Shown: positions 47,580-60,949, counted from the first letter of the stretch. The stretch is DNA of 64,000 nt from Physella acuta (GCF_028476545.1 NW_026731983.1:741001-805000); one strand, 5' to 3'. The notes: a model not told the origin generated them from the letters alone. Program-made: numbers and translations.

Positions 47580-48710
47580 TAATCGAAGAAAACATTAAGA
47601 TAAAAAGATTTCTTTACAACTTAATTTATAGTCATTATTTATCAAATTTTAGCTATTTGGCATATATATTATTTGTTTGATTTAATTTTTTAACATGCGG
47701 AAGTGCTAAGCAAATACATTGGGTCCAAAGGATAAAAAGATTGTTGCGATTGAAAATATTAATGCGTTTTAATGCATTATGTAGCATTAACGGAACAATA
47801 TATTTTGTATCAAATTTAATTACCAATAATATTATAAATCTACAATAGTATACTATTGACAGATCCCCAGTTTAGGAATAAAAGCCAATAAATTAGAAAA
47901 CTATTTTTATTCATTCTTTCAATGAAAATTTGTTACTAATTAGCAAGTGCATCGATACAAACTTTCATAATTTTTGTCGAACAATAAAATTCAAAAATTC
48001 AAATAAAGTAGCTTTAAAAAATTACAAAGTCTAGGTTCCAACAATATTATAAATTGTCTATAGCTAACGATTTTTAGATCATCTGTTTTCGAGAACATCA
48101 ATGGAGTTGTTTGGGCATTTAATCACCATTTCTTAAAATCCCGAGGTCAAGAACTATTTTTCACCTGCCCTATATTTTTAATTCTGAAAGAGGAGCCTTA
48201 CTCGTATTAGGGCATTAAATATGGTGTGTTATTGGCGTAAAATCTATATATTTCAGCTTGTATGTTTTTAAAAATATGCAAACGTTATAAGTGATATGTC
48301 GAAGTTAGCACTTGCACAACCTTCACCCCAACAAAATACATAACCTTTTGTTTCTTATGAGCCCCCCCCCCCCCCCCCGCCCCCCACTACCCCTCTCTTG
48401 CGTGGTTGTCACAAATGGTTGACACAGGGGGGACTGTGCTGGAGTTAGGATCTAAAAATAAATTTCTTGGGTTGAACAGGCTTACAGAGGCGAGAAGGTG
48501 GAAGCGGGGGGAGGGGGGAGGTCACGTTTTTATAAAAATATTTATTTTAATAACATTGAACATTTTTAATTAAATCGGACTTTGGCGATATCTCTAGATG
48601 AATACAAAAATAAAGGAGAACATTTTATCCTCTCTCGATTAAAGCAGTTAAAGAAAAAAAAATGTAAAATTTACTTATACAAGGTGTGTGATCAAAATTT
48701 TAAACCCCAC
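47580..48710 (-). other. Intron between N4 and N5 of GIMAP-C
   Basis: 47590-48300 matches 9620-10080. Poly-C at 48362-48378 and a G-rich stretch at 48508-48525. Nothing coding seen. Confidence 0.5.
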
Positions 48711-48836
48711 CTGAATTTGCATTGATTGAACTAGTCAAGCAATTGTCGATTTCATTTGATGATGAAGCAGAGCATACGGTAAGATGCCGCTTAATGAAAA
48801 TTTTCTTTTCTGGATCGACCATTACATAGTACGAAT
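48711..48836 (-). CDS. Exon N4 of GIMAP-C, diverged
   Basis: 126-bp phase 1-1 exon, acceptor ttcatgcag, donor ttcag/gtgggg. Reads DSYYVMVDPEKKIFIKRHL then TVCSASSSNEIDNCLTSS, INANSG. It keeps the RHL..SASSSNE core and both phases but has changed at both ends. It stays open in spite of the divergence. Confidence 0.6.
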
Positions 48837-48984
48837 CTGCATGAAAAAAAACGAAGTTAATTGAATGACTTGAAATGCTGTGAATATCTAACTATGACAG
48901 TAAGTGCTTGTCCTCACTCCCATTAGTGTAAATTTAGATGGGGAAAATTTTTTGGTATGCTGTACGCGCCCAGATTGGTGACTT

Positions 48985-49122
48985 AAACAGCTGCAGCAAT
49001 CACAGCTACAGCTACATCAATCACAGCTATATCAATCACAGCTATAGCAATCTTATCTAAAGCGGTCACAGCTACAGCAATCACAGCTACAGCAGTCACA
49101 GCTACAGCAGTCACAGCTAGTA
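48985..49122. repeat. 15-bp minisatellite, about 9 copies (U3)
   Basis: Short array of acagctacagcaatc variants. No clear N3 exon follows at its right end, unlike U1 and U2. Confidence 0.85.
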
Positions 49123-49815
49123 TCATCTTCAATCTGCTGGAGATTATCACCACACCAAGATCATGCTCTAGTGTACGTCCCTGTTTTATGTTGCCTACTT
49201 TCCCATACAACTTTAACAGATACCTGGATATAGCTCCCTATTGCAGTGAATGGATTTAAACCAAAGTAATAAGGATTAAGCTATTGATACTTATTGCCCC
49301 CCCCCCCCATTCTCGCTTGGAGGATGTGGTACACTGTGTCTGCATAATGAAAGAAGTAGACTAAATGTTAAGATAGAGCTACTAAGTACAACTAGATCTA
49401 GTACTAATTATAATATATCTAATAGCTGTTAGTTCATATATCTAGATACTAGTTTCGTATGGGAAAGTCGAATTGAGAAAAATCTTTGCACTACATTAAC
49501 CTTCAGTATCCACTTTAAAACTCTTGAACAAAATAAACGTTACTTTAATTTATTTTTGCTTTCAATGAAACGAGTTTTATTCACTTGCTAGGCGAGTTAA
49601 ATGTGTCAGTTTATTTAAGCCTTGAAACGGAAATAGTGCTTGATTTTACTGTCATATTGTGGAATATTTAATGAGCATTTTAAAAAATTATATTTATAAA
49701 AACTCAGCAATTATCCAAACAATCACATGGAATGTAATTTTCAGGCATATGAACTTCCAACAACTTTCAGGCATATGAATTTCCAACAACTTTCATGCAA
49801 CGTAGACTAAAGAAC
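49123..49815. other. Intronic sequence of GIMAP-C, no exon found
   Basis: Where U1 and U2 carry N3, I see no RPYC/RPPC reading. Poly-C at 49297-49309. 49735-49800 has a 31-bp direct duplication (ttcaggcatatgaa.ttccaacaac). Confidence 0.45.
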
Positions 49816-49938
49816 CTGGACTTCCGCCAACAGCCATGTAAGCCTCAGGACTGCTATCTCCCATACGGCATCTATTTGGACTGAGACTACATTTTGTGGA
49901 TTCTCCACCTAATCCGTGCTCGTCTGGGCCACACTTGC
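49816..49938 (-). CDS. Exon N1 of GIMAP-C
   Basis: 123-bp phase 1-1 exon. Acceptor tacaaaacag, candidate donor ccag/gttctt (weak). Reads [20 protein letters not shown] then [22 protein letters not shown]. Shares DxxEHGLG, SLSPN.C.M.DSS and AY.A.G with U2. No MITE at its 3' end, so this may be close to the ancestral boundary. Confidence 0.58.
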
Positions 49939-49983
49939 CTGTTTTGTATAATAATTATTGGAGAATTATATATGTATATAGGC

Positions 49984-50300
<317 letters not shown>

Positions 50301-52772
50301 GTACAAGTTAAACAGTAGAAATTAATTTTCAAAAAATATTTGTAGAAATTAAACTTTAGACTACCTCGTTTCATTTTTGAAGAACCCTTTTCAGCTTCTC
50401 GTACACAACAAGATGTATCTGTTTTAAAACAAATTTAGTGGATTTAATGTATTACTATTAATGTTTCGCACACCTAAGAATAAACAAGTTATAATATGTG
50501 CGTCACATCACTGTCGTTTCTAGTTTCTAAATGGGGAAAATATTTGGCAACATTGGAAACAGTACACGCTTCATACGAGCAACTTTTGCATTGGCAACAG
50601 TTGGCCTACATGTTATACACGATTGCTAAACACAACTGTAAACATAACGTGTACGGTCTTCTCTTCTGTACTAGATCTCGAGGACATAGGATGTCGCTGA
50701 GGCAACCCAGCTCTGTGGGTATCTGCAAGATTACGCCTAAAACGAGATTATCCCGACTCCTTAGGGTGCACTACTGCTCACTTGGTAACGTCTTGTTGTA
50801 TCTGGATTGGTCTACTGTAACAGGCAAGTTGTACTCTATGTCCTTCTTGCACTCTAGCAAAGTGCTCTAGTTGATTTCATGTGCAGTATATAAACTTAAT
50901 ACTGAATTACTGTATCCATATGAGAGAATCACTGTTTGCAGACGTGAACCAAATTATTCTATGTACAAATAGAGAAAAGAAGAACTTTAGTGAGAATCAA
51001 AACTTAATACGTTACCTTCTCAAAGCAATATATTCACATTCCTCTTCATTAACATGGCTAAAGGGTTCTTCCCATTTTGATCAAAATCACCTCCCTTCAA
51101 ATCATCGTATCTGTCTATACATGTTGCAAAGTAAGAGAGCTTTTACAGTTTAAAATGATGTCCTTTCAACCCACCGCCTACTAGTATACACAATTCCTTG
51201 AAAAAAAAAGCAAGATATTTATAAAAGTGATAAAATAAGTTTTTCTAGCCCCCCCCCCCCCCTTTTCAGCCTGTCATCTCTTTAAACAGATAGATCATCA
51301 TTAAAAGAGTTGAATACCCCCCCCCCCACACACACACACACGCATGGTAGAATAGTAGGCACGTGTCTACACAATTTAGGAAAATGTTAAATGTGAAAGC
51401 TCGGTAAACTGTGCTGTCTTAGCACATCCACCGCTCTGAGCTTAGCACATCCACTGGCTCTGAGTTTAAATGAAAACTGCGGTTGTTTTCTATGGTTTAA
51501 AACCCGTTTAACGGGCGCGAGCGAGTTAACTCCTCCCATCATGTTAATGACAAGGATTAAAAACGTGCTTTTTTTTAGATTTAGTAAACAAAGCGACCGT
51601 AAAAATAAAAACGTAAGCTTAAAATTAATTCAGAAATTTTAAATTTTTAGAATCAATGCTATAAAAGTTGCAACTCCAGAGAACTTGAAAATAATTTGTT
51701 GAGTTTAAGGCTACATTTTTATTTATTTTCACTTTCGTAAGACAAATATTGTCTCCGTGATCGACAACTCTTTGTTTACAAAACTTTGCAGAAACAGTTT
51801 TTAAAAAAACAATGCAAATTTAGACCCCATGACATAGTTTTCCTTTGTTTTCGCTTACAATGTTTACAATAAATTTTATGGCAGCCTATCAAATAGCAGG
51901 ATGAAATTGTTTATGTCGCCATTACACGTGAAAACCAAATAATTTTTGCTTTTTTATTTTTAATTTAGTTACCAAAAATATTAAAAACATCAAATACATT
52001 CAATCTTCAGTAAAGTCCGAAAAAAACCAGACTGACAGGATTGTATAACCATATTAATTGTAACTAAGCCTTGCACGATTTTTAAATTAATTAATGGGCT
52101 TCTCGAATACCTTCTCGCTCGCGTCCATTAGTGATTAGTTGGACAGTATGACTCAATATTTTTGGACGTTTGGAAGAAGTCTGAATTACATGGTACATGA
52201 ACTATAAGAAATCTGTTCATGTTAAATATTGAGTAAAATTACGATAGAGCGTCGGTTATTATTCCGGAATTGTACAGCAGTAAAAAAAAGTAAAGCCATG
52301 GCGTAGTCTCCCGAGCCGTTCCGGAAACCACCGAAAATACTGTAAACCATCATTTATTTGCCGCCATATTATTTTTAATACATAATGTTTTAAAATGTGC
52401 ATGGATTGATTTTGATTGCATTTTAAATACTGTTTTGCTAATTATTTTGTATTTCTATTTATTTTAAGTGTATGTGCTAATTATTGCTGCAACTGAACAT
52501 TGTTCTAGTTCTTCTCTACTTTTAATTATAGTAAATCTAATCGTCTTATTTTACTAAATCTAGATGTAGTTGTCGCAAATCTTCTGCAAGTTTTTTTTTT
52601 TTGTTTCTTTATTAAAAAGAGATTAATTACTACACTTGACTTTATTAATAATATTCAGATTTACTAATTGTTGCTCATTTTCTGTCAATTAAACATAAAA
52701 TTAAGTTAAACATTAGTTTAATGCGCTAGACTTTATTCTTATTTCAACGGTCAAATAAACTATGGTTTACAG
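50301..52772. repeat. Duplicated AT-rich blocks (U4)
   Basis: Matches 37080-39595 very closely and 17500-19805 less closely. The 90-codon plus ORF 50881-51153 repeats that of U2; not called. No gene. Confidence 0.6.
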
Positions 52773-54078
52773 CAGGGGTCTCCAAACTTTTCAGCCCGAG
52801 GGCCGCATTAACTATTAAATATCCGTTCGGGGGCCAAAGTTTCTTTAAGGCATCTCATCAGGGTCGTGGCGCCCCCCCCAACCGAAGAACTTTACCGCCC
52901 CCCCCCACCCCCCTCCCAACGAAATATAATTTATATAGAAATATATACAAATTTCAAGTGTCAACCCCCCCCCCCCCACCCAACCCGAGGTCCACGTTTG
53001 TTCTGAAATTGTTCTTCACGTATTTCATTCTTGAAAATGTTTGTTCACACAGGTATGTTGTTCGAAAATTTGAAAGGTACTTTGATGCAAAAGTTTTAAT
53101 ATTAGGAAAGTCTTCCTTGTGCAAAAACATATGAACGTGTCTCTAAGGAAGTAATTTTCTTGCAATTCAATGACCTCCAGCTGCAGTTCATCTTTGCAAC
53201 TGGCCACATTTGCTTCAAATGGGCTTTGAAACAGACTCACTTCTTCTGCCTTTGAATCCAAGTCAGAAAACCGCTACTGAAACTGCAGCTGGAGGTCTTT
53301 AATGATCTCGGATGTAAATGACGTCGGGAACTCAGTGGTTGCTTCAGCCGTAAAGACCTTGCACTGCTGAGAATGTGTCAAGTTGTTAGCTTGTACTTGT
53401 TCCAAAAACATGACAAGTTTGTATCTAAAGGCCTTTATGTGGGTGTATAAATAAGAAACTAGATTTCACTCTGTTGCCGTTTTAGGTTCAGAAAATTTTA
53501 ATGACTAGTTATGTCTGCAGCGGCCAATTTCTATACGCACTCTTCATCAGACAATAATGGCTGTGACTTGCCTTTACTATTAGGAAGTCATCTATTTCTT
53601 TTCTTAGATACTCTGCTCATAATTTTCTCGCAAAATTAGTAATCTTACTGATATGAAATATGGTAAATCTTGCGATTTTGTGTTTGTCTCTGAACTATCT
53701 ATGGTTAGATATCCTCTTCGGTAACAGTGTCATACATTATATGTAGGGAAGCCAGCACTTGTGTTATGTTCAGGTCTTCATCCACACCTCTAATAAACAC
53801 AAGAAGCTGATAGGTGGAACAGCTGCCCAGCGACTCATCGATTGCAATTGAAAAATGGCGAAACTGGCTTGAATTTTTCGCTATTTGAGTCTGCAACACG
53901 GCGAGTAATTCTATTTGCACCCAAAGCTACATTTTCAAATAGTTTTGAATTTTCTGTGCAAAGCTCCTCAGCCACCTCCAACACACATTTATTCATTGGA
54001 CAAAAAGATCGTCGCGGGCCGGATAAAATGAACTCGCGGGCCGCATCCGGCCCGCGGGCCGTAGTTTGGAGACCCCTG
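52773..54078 (-). mobile_element. hAT DNA transposon, internally deleted
   Basis: 1306 bp with terminal inverted repeats caggggtctccaaact / agtttggagacccctg and an exact 8-bp duplication gtttacag (52765-52772, 54079-54086). Minus-strand remnants of a hAT transposase: around 53705-53920 (AIDESLGS..YQLLVFIRGVDED) and 53025-53261 (SPFEANVASCKDELQLEVIE), similar to the GTF2IRD2/ZBED class. Several frame breaks and no BED finger seen, so non-autonomous. A partial copy of the local MITE (about 52846-52985) sits inside its left end. Confidence 0.93.
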
Positions 54079-54739
54079 GTTTACAGTAACGAATGTTCCC
54101 GAAACTCAACAAACATTACCAGATAATTTCCGACGCTATATCGTGAGATTACCAAACATCGTTTGTAAAGTTAACATATGTATTTTATTACCATGTAAAC
54201 CTCTGGCCGATCGAATTTTTAAAATTTAAATGGATGTTCTCATTAATATCACTTTAAATGTTGTTCGTGGACAAGATGATGGAAATACAACTGTTCATTT
54301 CCGCGTACCGCGCAAATCAGAACTAGTGCTCCCTTTTCAAATCATAGTGTGCAATCTTAATCACACACATGGTGTGCAACCTTAAACATAAACGTGTAGG
54401 CTTTGAGCTCGCAGTGGAGAATCCATGATGTTGGTGTAAAATGTGATACAAATAAAAATAGCAAATCATTTTTTTAAAAACTCACCGGCAATGTGTCATT
54501 GTTTGATCTAATGTTGTTGATCTAATGTGTAGCTACGATACGTTTAGTAACACAACTTCATGTGCGCGCCAGCTGATCTTTTAATTCACGATGGAAAACT
54601 ACCCTAACACATAAGAGAGTGCCTAGAACTCAGTCAATCAGTTCAAACAATCCACAAGTAGAACAACAGAAGCTGGCTGATCTTACCAGAAGGTTGCAGG
54701 TTTCCTGACTCCCCATCTTCTTTCCAGTTTGTGTATGAA
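54079..54739. repeat. Duplicated block right of the hAT (U4)
   Basis: Continues the paralogy with 39610-40247 and 19810-20290. No gene. Confidence 0.6.
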
Positions 54740-56820
54740 CTAGTCAGGTTTGATCTTGTGTTGTGTATTAACTAGTCAGGTTTGATCTTGTGTTGTGTAT
54801 TAACTAGTCAGGTTTGATCCTGTGTTGTGTATCAACTAGTCAGGTTTGATCTTGTGCTGTGTATCAACTAGTCAGGTTTGATCTTGTGTTGTGTATCAAC
54901 TAGTCAGGTTTGATCCTGTGTTGTGTATCAACTAGTCAGGTTTGATCCTGTGTTGTGTATCAACTAGTCAGGTTTGATCTTGTGTTGTGTATCAACTAGT
55001 CAGGTTTGATCCTGTGTTGTGTATCAACTAGTCAGGTTTGATCTTGTGTTGTGTATCAACTAGTCAGGTTTGATCTTGTGTTGTGTATCAACTCAACTAG
55101 TCAGGTTTGATCTTGTGTTGTGTATCAACTAGTCAGGTTTGATCTTGTGTTGTGTATCAACTTGTCAGGTTTGATCTTGTGTTGTGTATCAACTAGTCAG
55201 GTTTGATCTTGTGTTGTGTATCAACTTGTCAGGTTTGATCTTGTGTTGTGTATCAACTAGTCAGGTTTGATCTTGTGTTGTGTATCAACTAGTCAGGTTT
55301 GATCTTGTGTTGTGTATCAACTAGTCAGGTTTGATCTTGTGTTGTGTATCAACTTGTCAGGTTTGATCTTGTGTTGTGTATCAACTAGTCAGGTTTGATC
55401 TTGTGTTGTGTATCAACTTGTCAGGTTTGATCTTGTGTTGTGTATCAACTAGTCAGGTTTGATCTTGTGTTGTGTATCAACTAGTCAGGTTTGATCTTGT
55501 GTTGTGTATCAACTAGTCAGGTTTGATCTTGTGTTGTGTATCAACTAGTCAGGTTGGATCTTGTGTTGTGTATCAACTAGTCAGGTTTGATCTTGTGTTG
55601 TGTATCATATTGTCAGGTTTGATCTTGTGCTGTGTATCAACTAGTCAGGTTTGATCTTGTGTTGTGTATCAACTAGTCAGGTTTGATATTGTGTTGTGTA
55701 TCTACTAGTCAGGTTTGATCTTGTGTTGTGTATCATATTGTCAGGTTTGATCTTGTGTTGTGTATCAACTAGTCATGTTTGATCTTGTGTTGTGTATCTA
55801 CTAGTCAGGTTTGATCTTGTGTTGTGTATCAACTAGTCAGGTTTGATATTGTGTTGTGTATCAACTAGTCAGGTTTGATCTTGTGTTGTGTATCAACTAG
55901 TCAGGTTTGATCTTGTGTTGTGTATCAAATAGTCATGTTTCATCTTGTGTTGTGTATCTACTAGTCAGGTTTGATCTTGCGTTGTGTATCAACTAGTCAG
56001 GTTTGATATTGTGTTGTGTATCAACTAGTCAGGTTGGATCTTGTGTTGTGTATCAACTAGTCAGGTTTGATCTTGTGTTGTGTATCATATTGTCAGGTTT
56101 GATCTTGTGTTGTGTATCAACTAGTCAGGTTTGATCTTGTGTATCAACTAGTCAGGTTTGATATTGTGTTGTGTATCTACTAGTCAGGTTTGATCTTGTG
56201 TTGTGTATCATATTGTCAGGTTTGATCTTGTGTTGTGTATCAACTAGTCATGTTTGATCTTGTGTTGTGTATCTACTAGTCAGGTTTGATCTTGTGTTGT
56301 GTATCAACTAGTCAGGTTTGATATTGTGTTGTGTATCAACTAGTCAGGTTTGATCTTGTGTTGTGTATCAACTAGTCAGGTTTGATCTTGTGTTGTGTAT
56401 CAAATAGTCATGTTTCATCTTGTGTTGTGTATCTACTAGTCAGGTTTGATCTTGCGTTGTGTATCAACTAGTCAGGTTTGATATTGTGTTGTGTATCAAC
56501 TAGTCAGGTTTGATCTTGTGTTGTGTATCAACTAGTCAGGTTTGATCTTGTGTATCAACTAGTCAGGTTTGATCTTGTGTTGTGTATCAACTAGTCAGGT
56601 TTGTTCTTGTGTTGTGTATCAACTAGTCAGGTTTGATCTTGTGTATCAACTAGTCAGGTTTGATCTTGTGTTGTGTATCAACTAGTCAGGCTTGATCTTG
56701 TGTATCAACTAGTCAGGTTTGATCTTGTGTTGTGTATCAACTAGTCAGGTTTGTTCTTGTGTTGTGTATCAACTAGTCAGGTTTGATCTTGTGTTGTGTA
56801 TCAACTAGTCAGGTTTGATC
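54740..56820 (+). repeat. 32-bp minisatellite, about 65 copies (U4)
   Basis: Largest of the four arrays. A variant series (ggttggatc, tatcatattgtc, gatattgtg, caaatagtcatgtttcatc) repeats with a period of 480 bp (15 units), from about 55551 and again from about 56031. Some units near 56140 and 56540-56710 lack 9 bases. Confidence 0.97.
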
Positions 56821-57396
56821 GTGAGTAGCTAGGTTTCCCATGCTCTCGGATTTGTTGTGAGCAAGAGAATCAGTAAAACGTGCTTAAAGATTTACAAATG
56901 TAAATTGCCGACATTATATTTTGAATTTTTATTAAATGTAATGATGGTATGAAAGAAAACTCTTAAGTTAATTAATATATTAATAACATAAGATGATAAA
57001 TATTGCTGGTTTTGCAATGTTTAATTTAAATTTCATAATAATAACTTAAATAACATTTCTTTTCATTGAAAGGTGATAGGTAGAAAGTCATAACAAATTG
57101 CGATTAACGAATACAACGCCAACATTTTGCATGGTTTAAGATTTTACTTAATAAACTCAACAAAACTAATATGATAATGCATTAGGGTAACAAACTAACG
57201 ATATCACTACAATAAAAAAAAATGCTTAAGATTTAATGTTGAATTAGAATGTGCCAGGAAGTAATCTCATTTGTAAAATATTACCTTAAACACATCCACC
57301 CTGATATGTAATTGGAGAAACGACTTAAAACGCCATGAAAGAACATACTATTAAGTCACATGTCTGAACTCTAGAAAATCAATGATATCTTAATAT
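56821..57396. repeat. AT-rich duplicated block (U4)
   Basis: Matches 20370-20930 and 41402-41790. No gene. Confidence 0.6.
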
Positions 57397-58675
57397 TTAC
57401 ATATAGGACAAACGCATCATAGATTCCCGTAACTGCAGCAAGCTCTTCAGCTGAAATTTTGATCCACTTTCCTCTTTTTTACTTTCTCGTATATACGTAG
57501 TATAGAGAAAGTATTGTAATCGTGCAAAAAAAAAAATCGAGATTTTTACAAATCTCGACGTTTTACACCTCACTGATACGGAAAAACATAATTTTGCAAT
57601 CTTATCCGTATGTCTGTGTGTGTGTGTGTCTGTCTGTCTGTCTGTCTGTCCGTGTGTAAACACGATAACTTGAGTACCGTTACAGCTAGGTTGATGAAAT
57701 TTCATAAATAAGTATTTTATCAAAATCGTAGATCCGTATCAACTTTTGAGCGATTTCCGATAACCGGAAGTGGTACTTTTCCTACTTTGAATTTTTCAAA
57801 AGCCTATAACTTGAGTACTATTTCAGATAGATAAATGAAATTTCACATGTAAGTAAAAGATCTAATTCTCTACCTTCTGTTAAATTTTGAGTAATTTCCG
57901 TTGACTGGAAGTAGTAATTTACGCTACTTCCGATTTCTCAAAAAACTAATGTAAATTTTTAAAGTACTAATAATATTGCGCACTATTATACGCGTTTTTA
58001 TTCGGCGTTTGCTTGGTGCGCAATGTTTTTTTTATGAGATTCTATTCTATTTTTAAAAGTTTAAGTATTTAAAATGGATTAAAAATCATAACTATATCCC
58101 CAGTTACCATCCCCTGTTGTTTTATATAAGAATATTCGAGAAAGTTTAGGGGAGATCACTACCGGTTTATTTCTAACTTTCTAAGTCTCGTCTTTCACAC
58201 AGGTTTTCATATGTTTCTGTAGACTTGCCCCATTGTAATTCAGACATCATCTGTCTCCTTTCTGCTTCCCGTTGTCGCATTTGTTTCCTTATTTCAGCTC
58301 TTGCATCGGAAATCTTTAATTGTGGAGATTCCGTGTTTCTAATAATAGTCCCTGAAAATTCTTCCTATTTTTCCAGTGTGTCATGCACGGATGTAGTTAG
58401 ACTCAGCATCCTGTTGCGTGGGATTACGTCTACTGTATCAATAGAGTTTGGTGTGGCTTGTCTTGGATGAACATTTGGGATCGCTGGTTGCACGGTCTTG
58501 ACGGTTATACAAGGTTGTCTAGGTTCGGTGATGCGGTCTTTAGTTTTCTGGACATTCTTATAATTTGCTTCTGTATGTCGTCGATCACGAAACACTAACA
58601 CATCGACTATTTCAATCAACTGGTCGATTTGTTCAGTTATTTTCAACTCGTCTTTGGTTTTGTTGTCAAACAATA
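57397..58675 (-). pseudogene. Broken GIMAP paralogue 2
   Basis: Same gene as 20931-22060 but reduced. From right to left: FDNKTKDELKITEQIDQLIE and the LSLTTSVHDTLEK part (58365-58675), an in-frame TAG where copy 1 has CAG (near 58367), the KISDARAEIRKQM part in another frame (58176-58360), a ~695-bp inserted element, then KEESGSKFQLKS to the stop (57397-57480). The whole GTPase domain is missing: sequence jumps from the codons for FDN to the block that follows at 22648 in U2. Confidence 0.87.
57481..58175 (+). mobile_element. ~690-bp stem-loop element inserted in broken GIMAP 2
   Basis: Best full-length copy. The empty site is seen at 21017-21030 in U2. Starts actttctcgtatatacg, has TG/TC microsatellite at 57612-57650, ends ggggagatcactaccggttt. 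No ORF of its own. Confidence 0.82.
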
Positions 58676-60949
58676 AATATTAATTACACATGTGAGTAGA
58701 GTTTATGTTGCATTAATTTTCTGAACCGTTTTGAACACTGGGGGGGGGGGGGGGTTAAATGCTTCAACAATCAAATACTAATAGAAAATCCATTCAAACG
58801 TTTTATCTGTATTTATACGTCAAAGAGTGTACAATTTTACCAACATATGCACGATGGATACTTTGCTATAAACCTGCATGCAATTTTAAAACGTTACACT
58901 TTCTCCGGCAAAATTCGACCGTTACCATCGTTACGACTTATTGCAATTTTTTTCTCTCCTTGAAATAAACATTGATTATGATCGTGTAATTAATTTAACA
59001 GTTTATTTTGCGAATAGTTAAAACTTTATCTACAACTTTACATTTACTAGCGTATATTTACTTGAGTACTAACAGTTTATGTACTCACAACACCAAGATG
59101 GTAGGACTAGGTAAAACCTTAGTCGTAAATTCGATCAAAACTAGTAATGTGGGCGAGAGAGAATTAATGAATATCGCTTTAAATATGAGTATATTTGTAA
59201 TGATTAAAGGTGGGGAAGGGGGGGGGGGGGTGGAAATCGACCACAGAGCTATATAAAAAATCCGGGAGTGATCTCCCCTAAACTTTCTCGAATATTCTTA
59301 TATAAAATAACAGGGGATGGGAACTCGGGCTATAGACATGATTCTTAATCCATTTTAAATACTTAAAGTTTTAAAAATAGAATAAAATCTCGTAGACAAA
59401 TTAATTGCACACCAAGTGAACGCCAAATCAAAAAGCGCATAATAGTGCGCAATATTATTAGTACTTTTAAAATTTACATTAGTTTTTTGAGAAATCGAAA
59501 GTAGCGTAAATTACTACTTCCGGTCAACGAAAATTATTCAAAATTTAACAGAAGGTAGAGAATTAGATCTTTTACTTACATGTGAAATTTCATTTATCTA
59601 TCTATAATAGTACTCAAGTTATAGGCTTTTGAAAAAATTCAAAGTAGGAAAAGTACCACTTCCGGTCATCGGAAATCGCTAAAAAGTCGATACGGATCTA
59701 CGATTTTGATAAAATACTTATATATGAAATTTCATCAACCTAGCTGTAACGGTACTCAAGTTATCGTGTTTACACACGGACACACAGACAGACAGACAGA
59801 GACAGACAGACACACAGACATACAGACAAGATTGCAAAATTGTTTTTCCGCATCAGTGGGGTGTAAAACGTCGAGATTTGTAAAAATCTCGATTTTTTTT
59901 TTTTTGCACGATTACAAGACTTTCTCTATACTTCGTATATACGAGAAAGTAAAAAAACGAATGAAAGCTGAAAGCAAACGAAGCGGTTACAGAAAACTGT
60001 AGTATTCAAATAATTAAGGATGTTTTGATAGTAAAAGCCAACCATTTAGCCTTTAGTTAGGCCTAAATGGATCACCAATGAATGACGTCATTCTTTTGCA
60101 GCGTGTCTTTCCCCCACAACAATCCCCCAGTTTTCAACACACGAAAAAACTTGACTTCTCAAAAATCACATCGCTGAGTTGTACTCAACCTCTTCCCACC
60201 ACAAATTACAATTTCTATCTAAAACAATATGTTCATCATTATATTTGTTCTGTAATAGTGCACGCTGTCATAACCCTGGATAAGCGACGTCATTTATGGG
60301 CGATCTAATATTGGTTGGATTACTGCAAAAAGAGTTCAAAACAATCGTTGTTGTCTTGTATGGACAGTAATAAGTCTGAAAAGGTCTATTAGCCATTTAT
60401 TTCAACTATATTGAAAAATAAAGGAAACTTACTATACAGCCTTATATTAAAACAATACAAAACAACCGTTTAAAACCACAAAATCTACACAACATACATG
60501 CGAATAGACAATTTTTGAAGGGAAACTATTTTATTATGGTTTTTGAAACACGGCCGCTGCTCGTATTTACTCATTATTGTCTCGAACAGGGTGGTGTAAA
60601 GTTGATTCCAGGATACTTTTGACGGTTTTGATCTTGAATTGTGATTTATTATTCTATTATCTGTTATATTATGTAAAATATGGCTTAAATATGGCCAAAT
60701 GAAAAAAGTATTCACTATATACAACCACAACACATTACTAGCTTCGTTGGAATTTACTAAGGTAAATTTACTAAGGTTTTACCTAGGACTATATGGTAGA
60801 TGTCCTCACCCACACATATATTAGTACTGTATAATTAATGTACTTGCCAAAGCCCGTTTAGTAGGTCTATAAATTCGACTTGTTACCCCTCCCCCCATCC
60901 CCCACTACAGAAAAACTGCGTGGCTAATCTACACAACTTAATTATTTAG
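58676..60949. repeat. Duplicated intergenic blocks (U4)
   Basis: Matches 22648-23990 of U2 except for the element at 59262-59952. Poly-G at 58740-58755 and 59218-59230. No gene. Confidence 0.55.
59262..59952 (-). mobile_element. ~690-bp stem-loop element, full length
   Basis: Inverted copy. Left end ccgggagtgatctcccctaa (hairpin gggag/ctccc), right end tacgagaaagtaaa. The empty site in U2 is gatataaaacaaacgaatg at 23209. A short T-rich tract (tttta in element orientation) is present on both sides. Confidence 0.82.

Noticed and set aside
52773-54078. hAT transposase remnants as a domesticated host gene
   Set aside because: Exact terminal repeats and target duplication with several frame breaks show an ordinary decayed transposon inserted after unit duplication.
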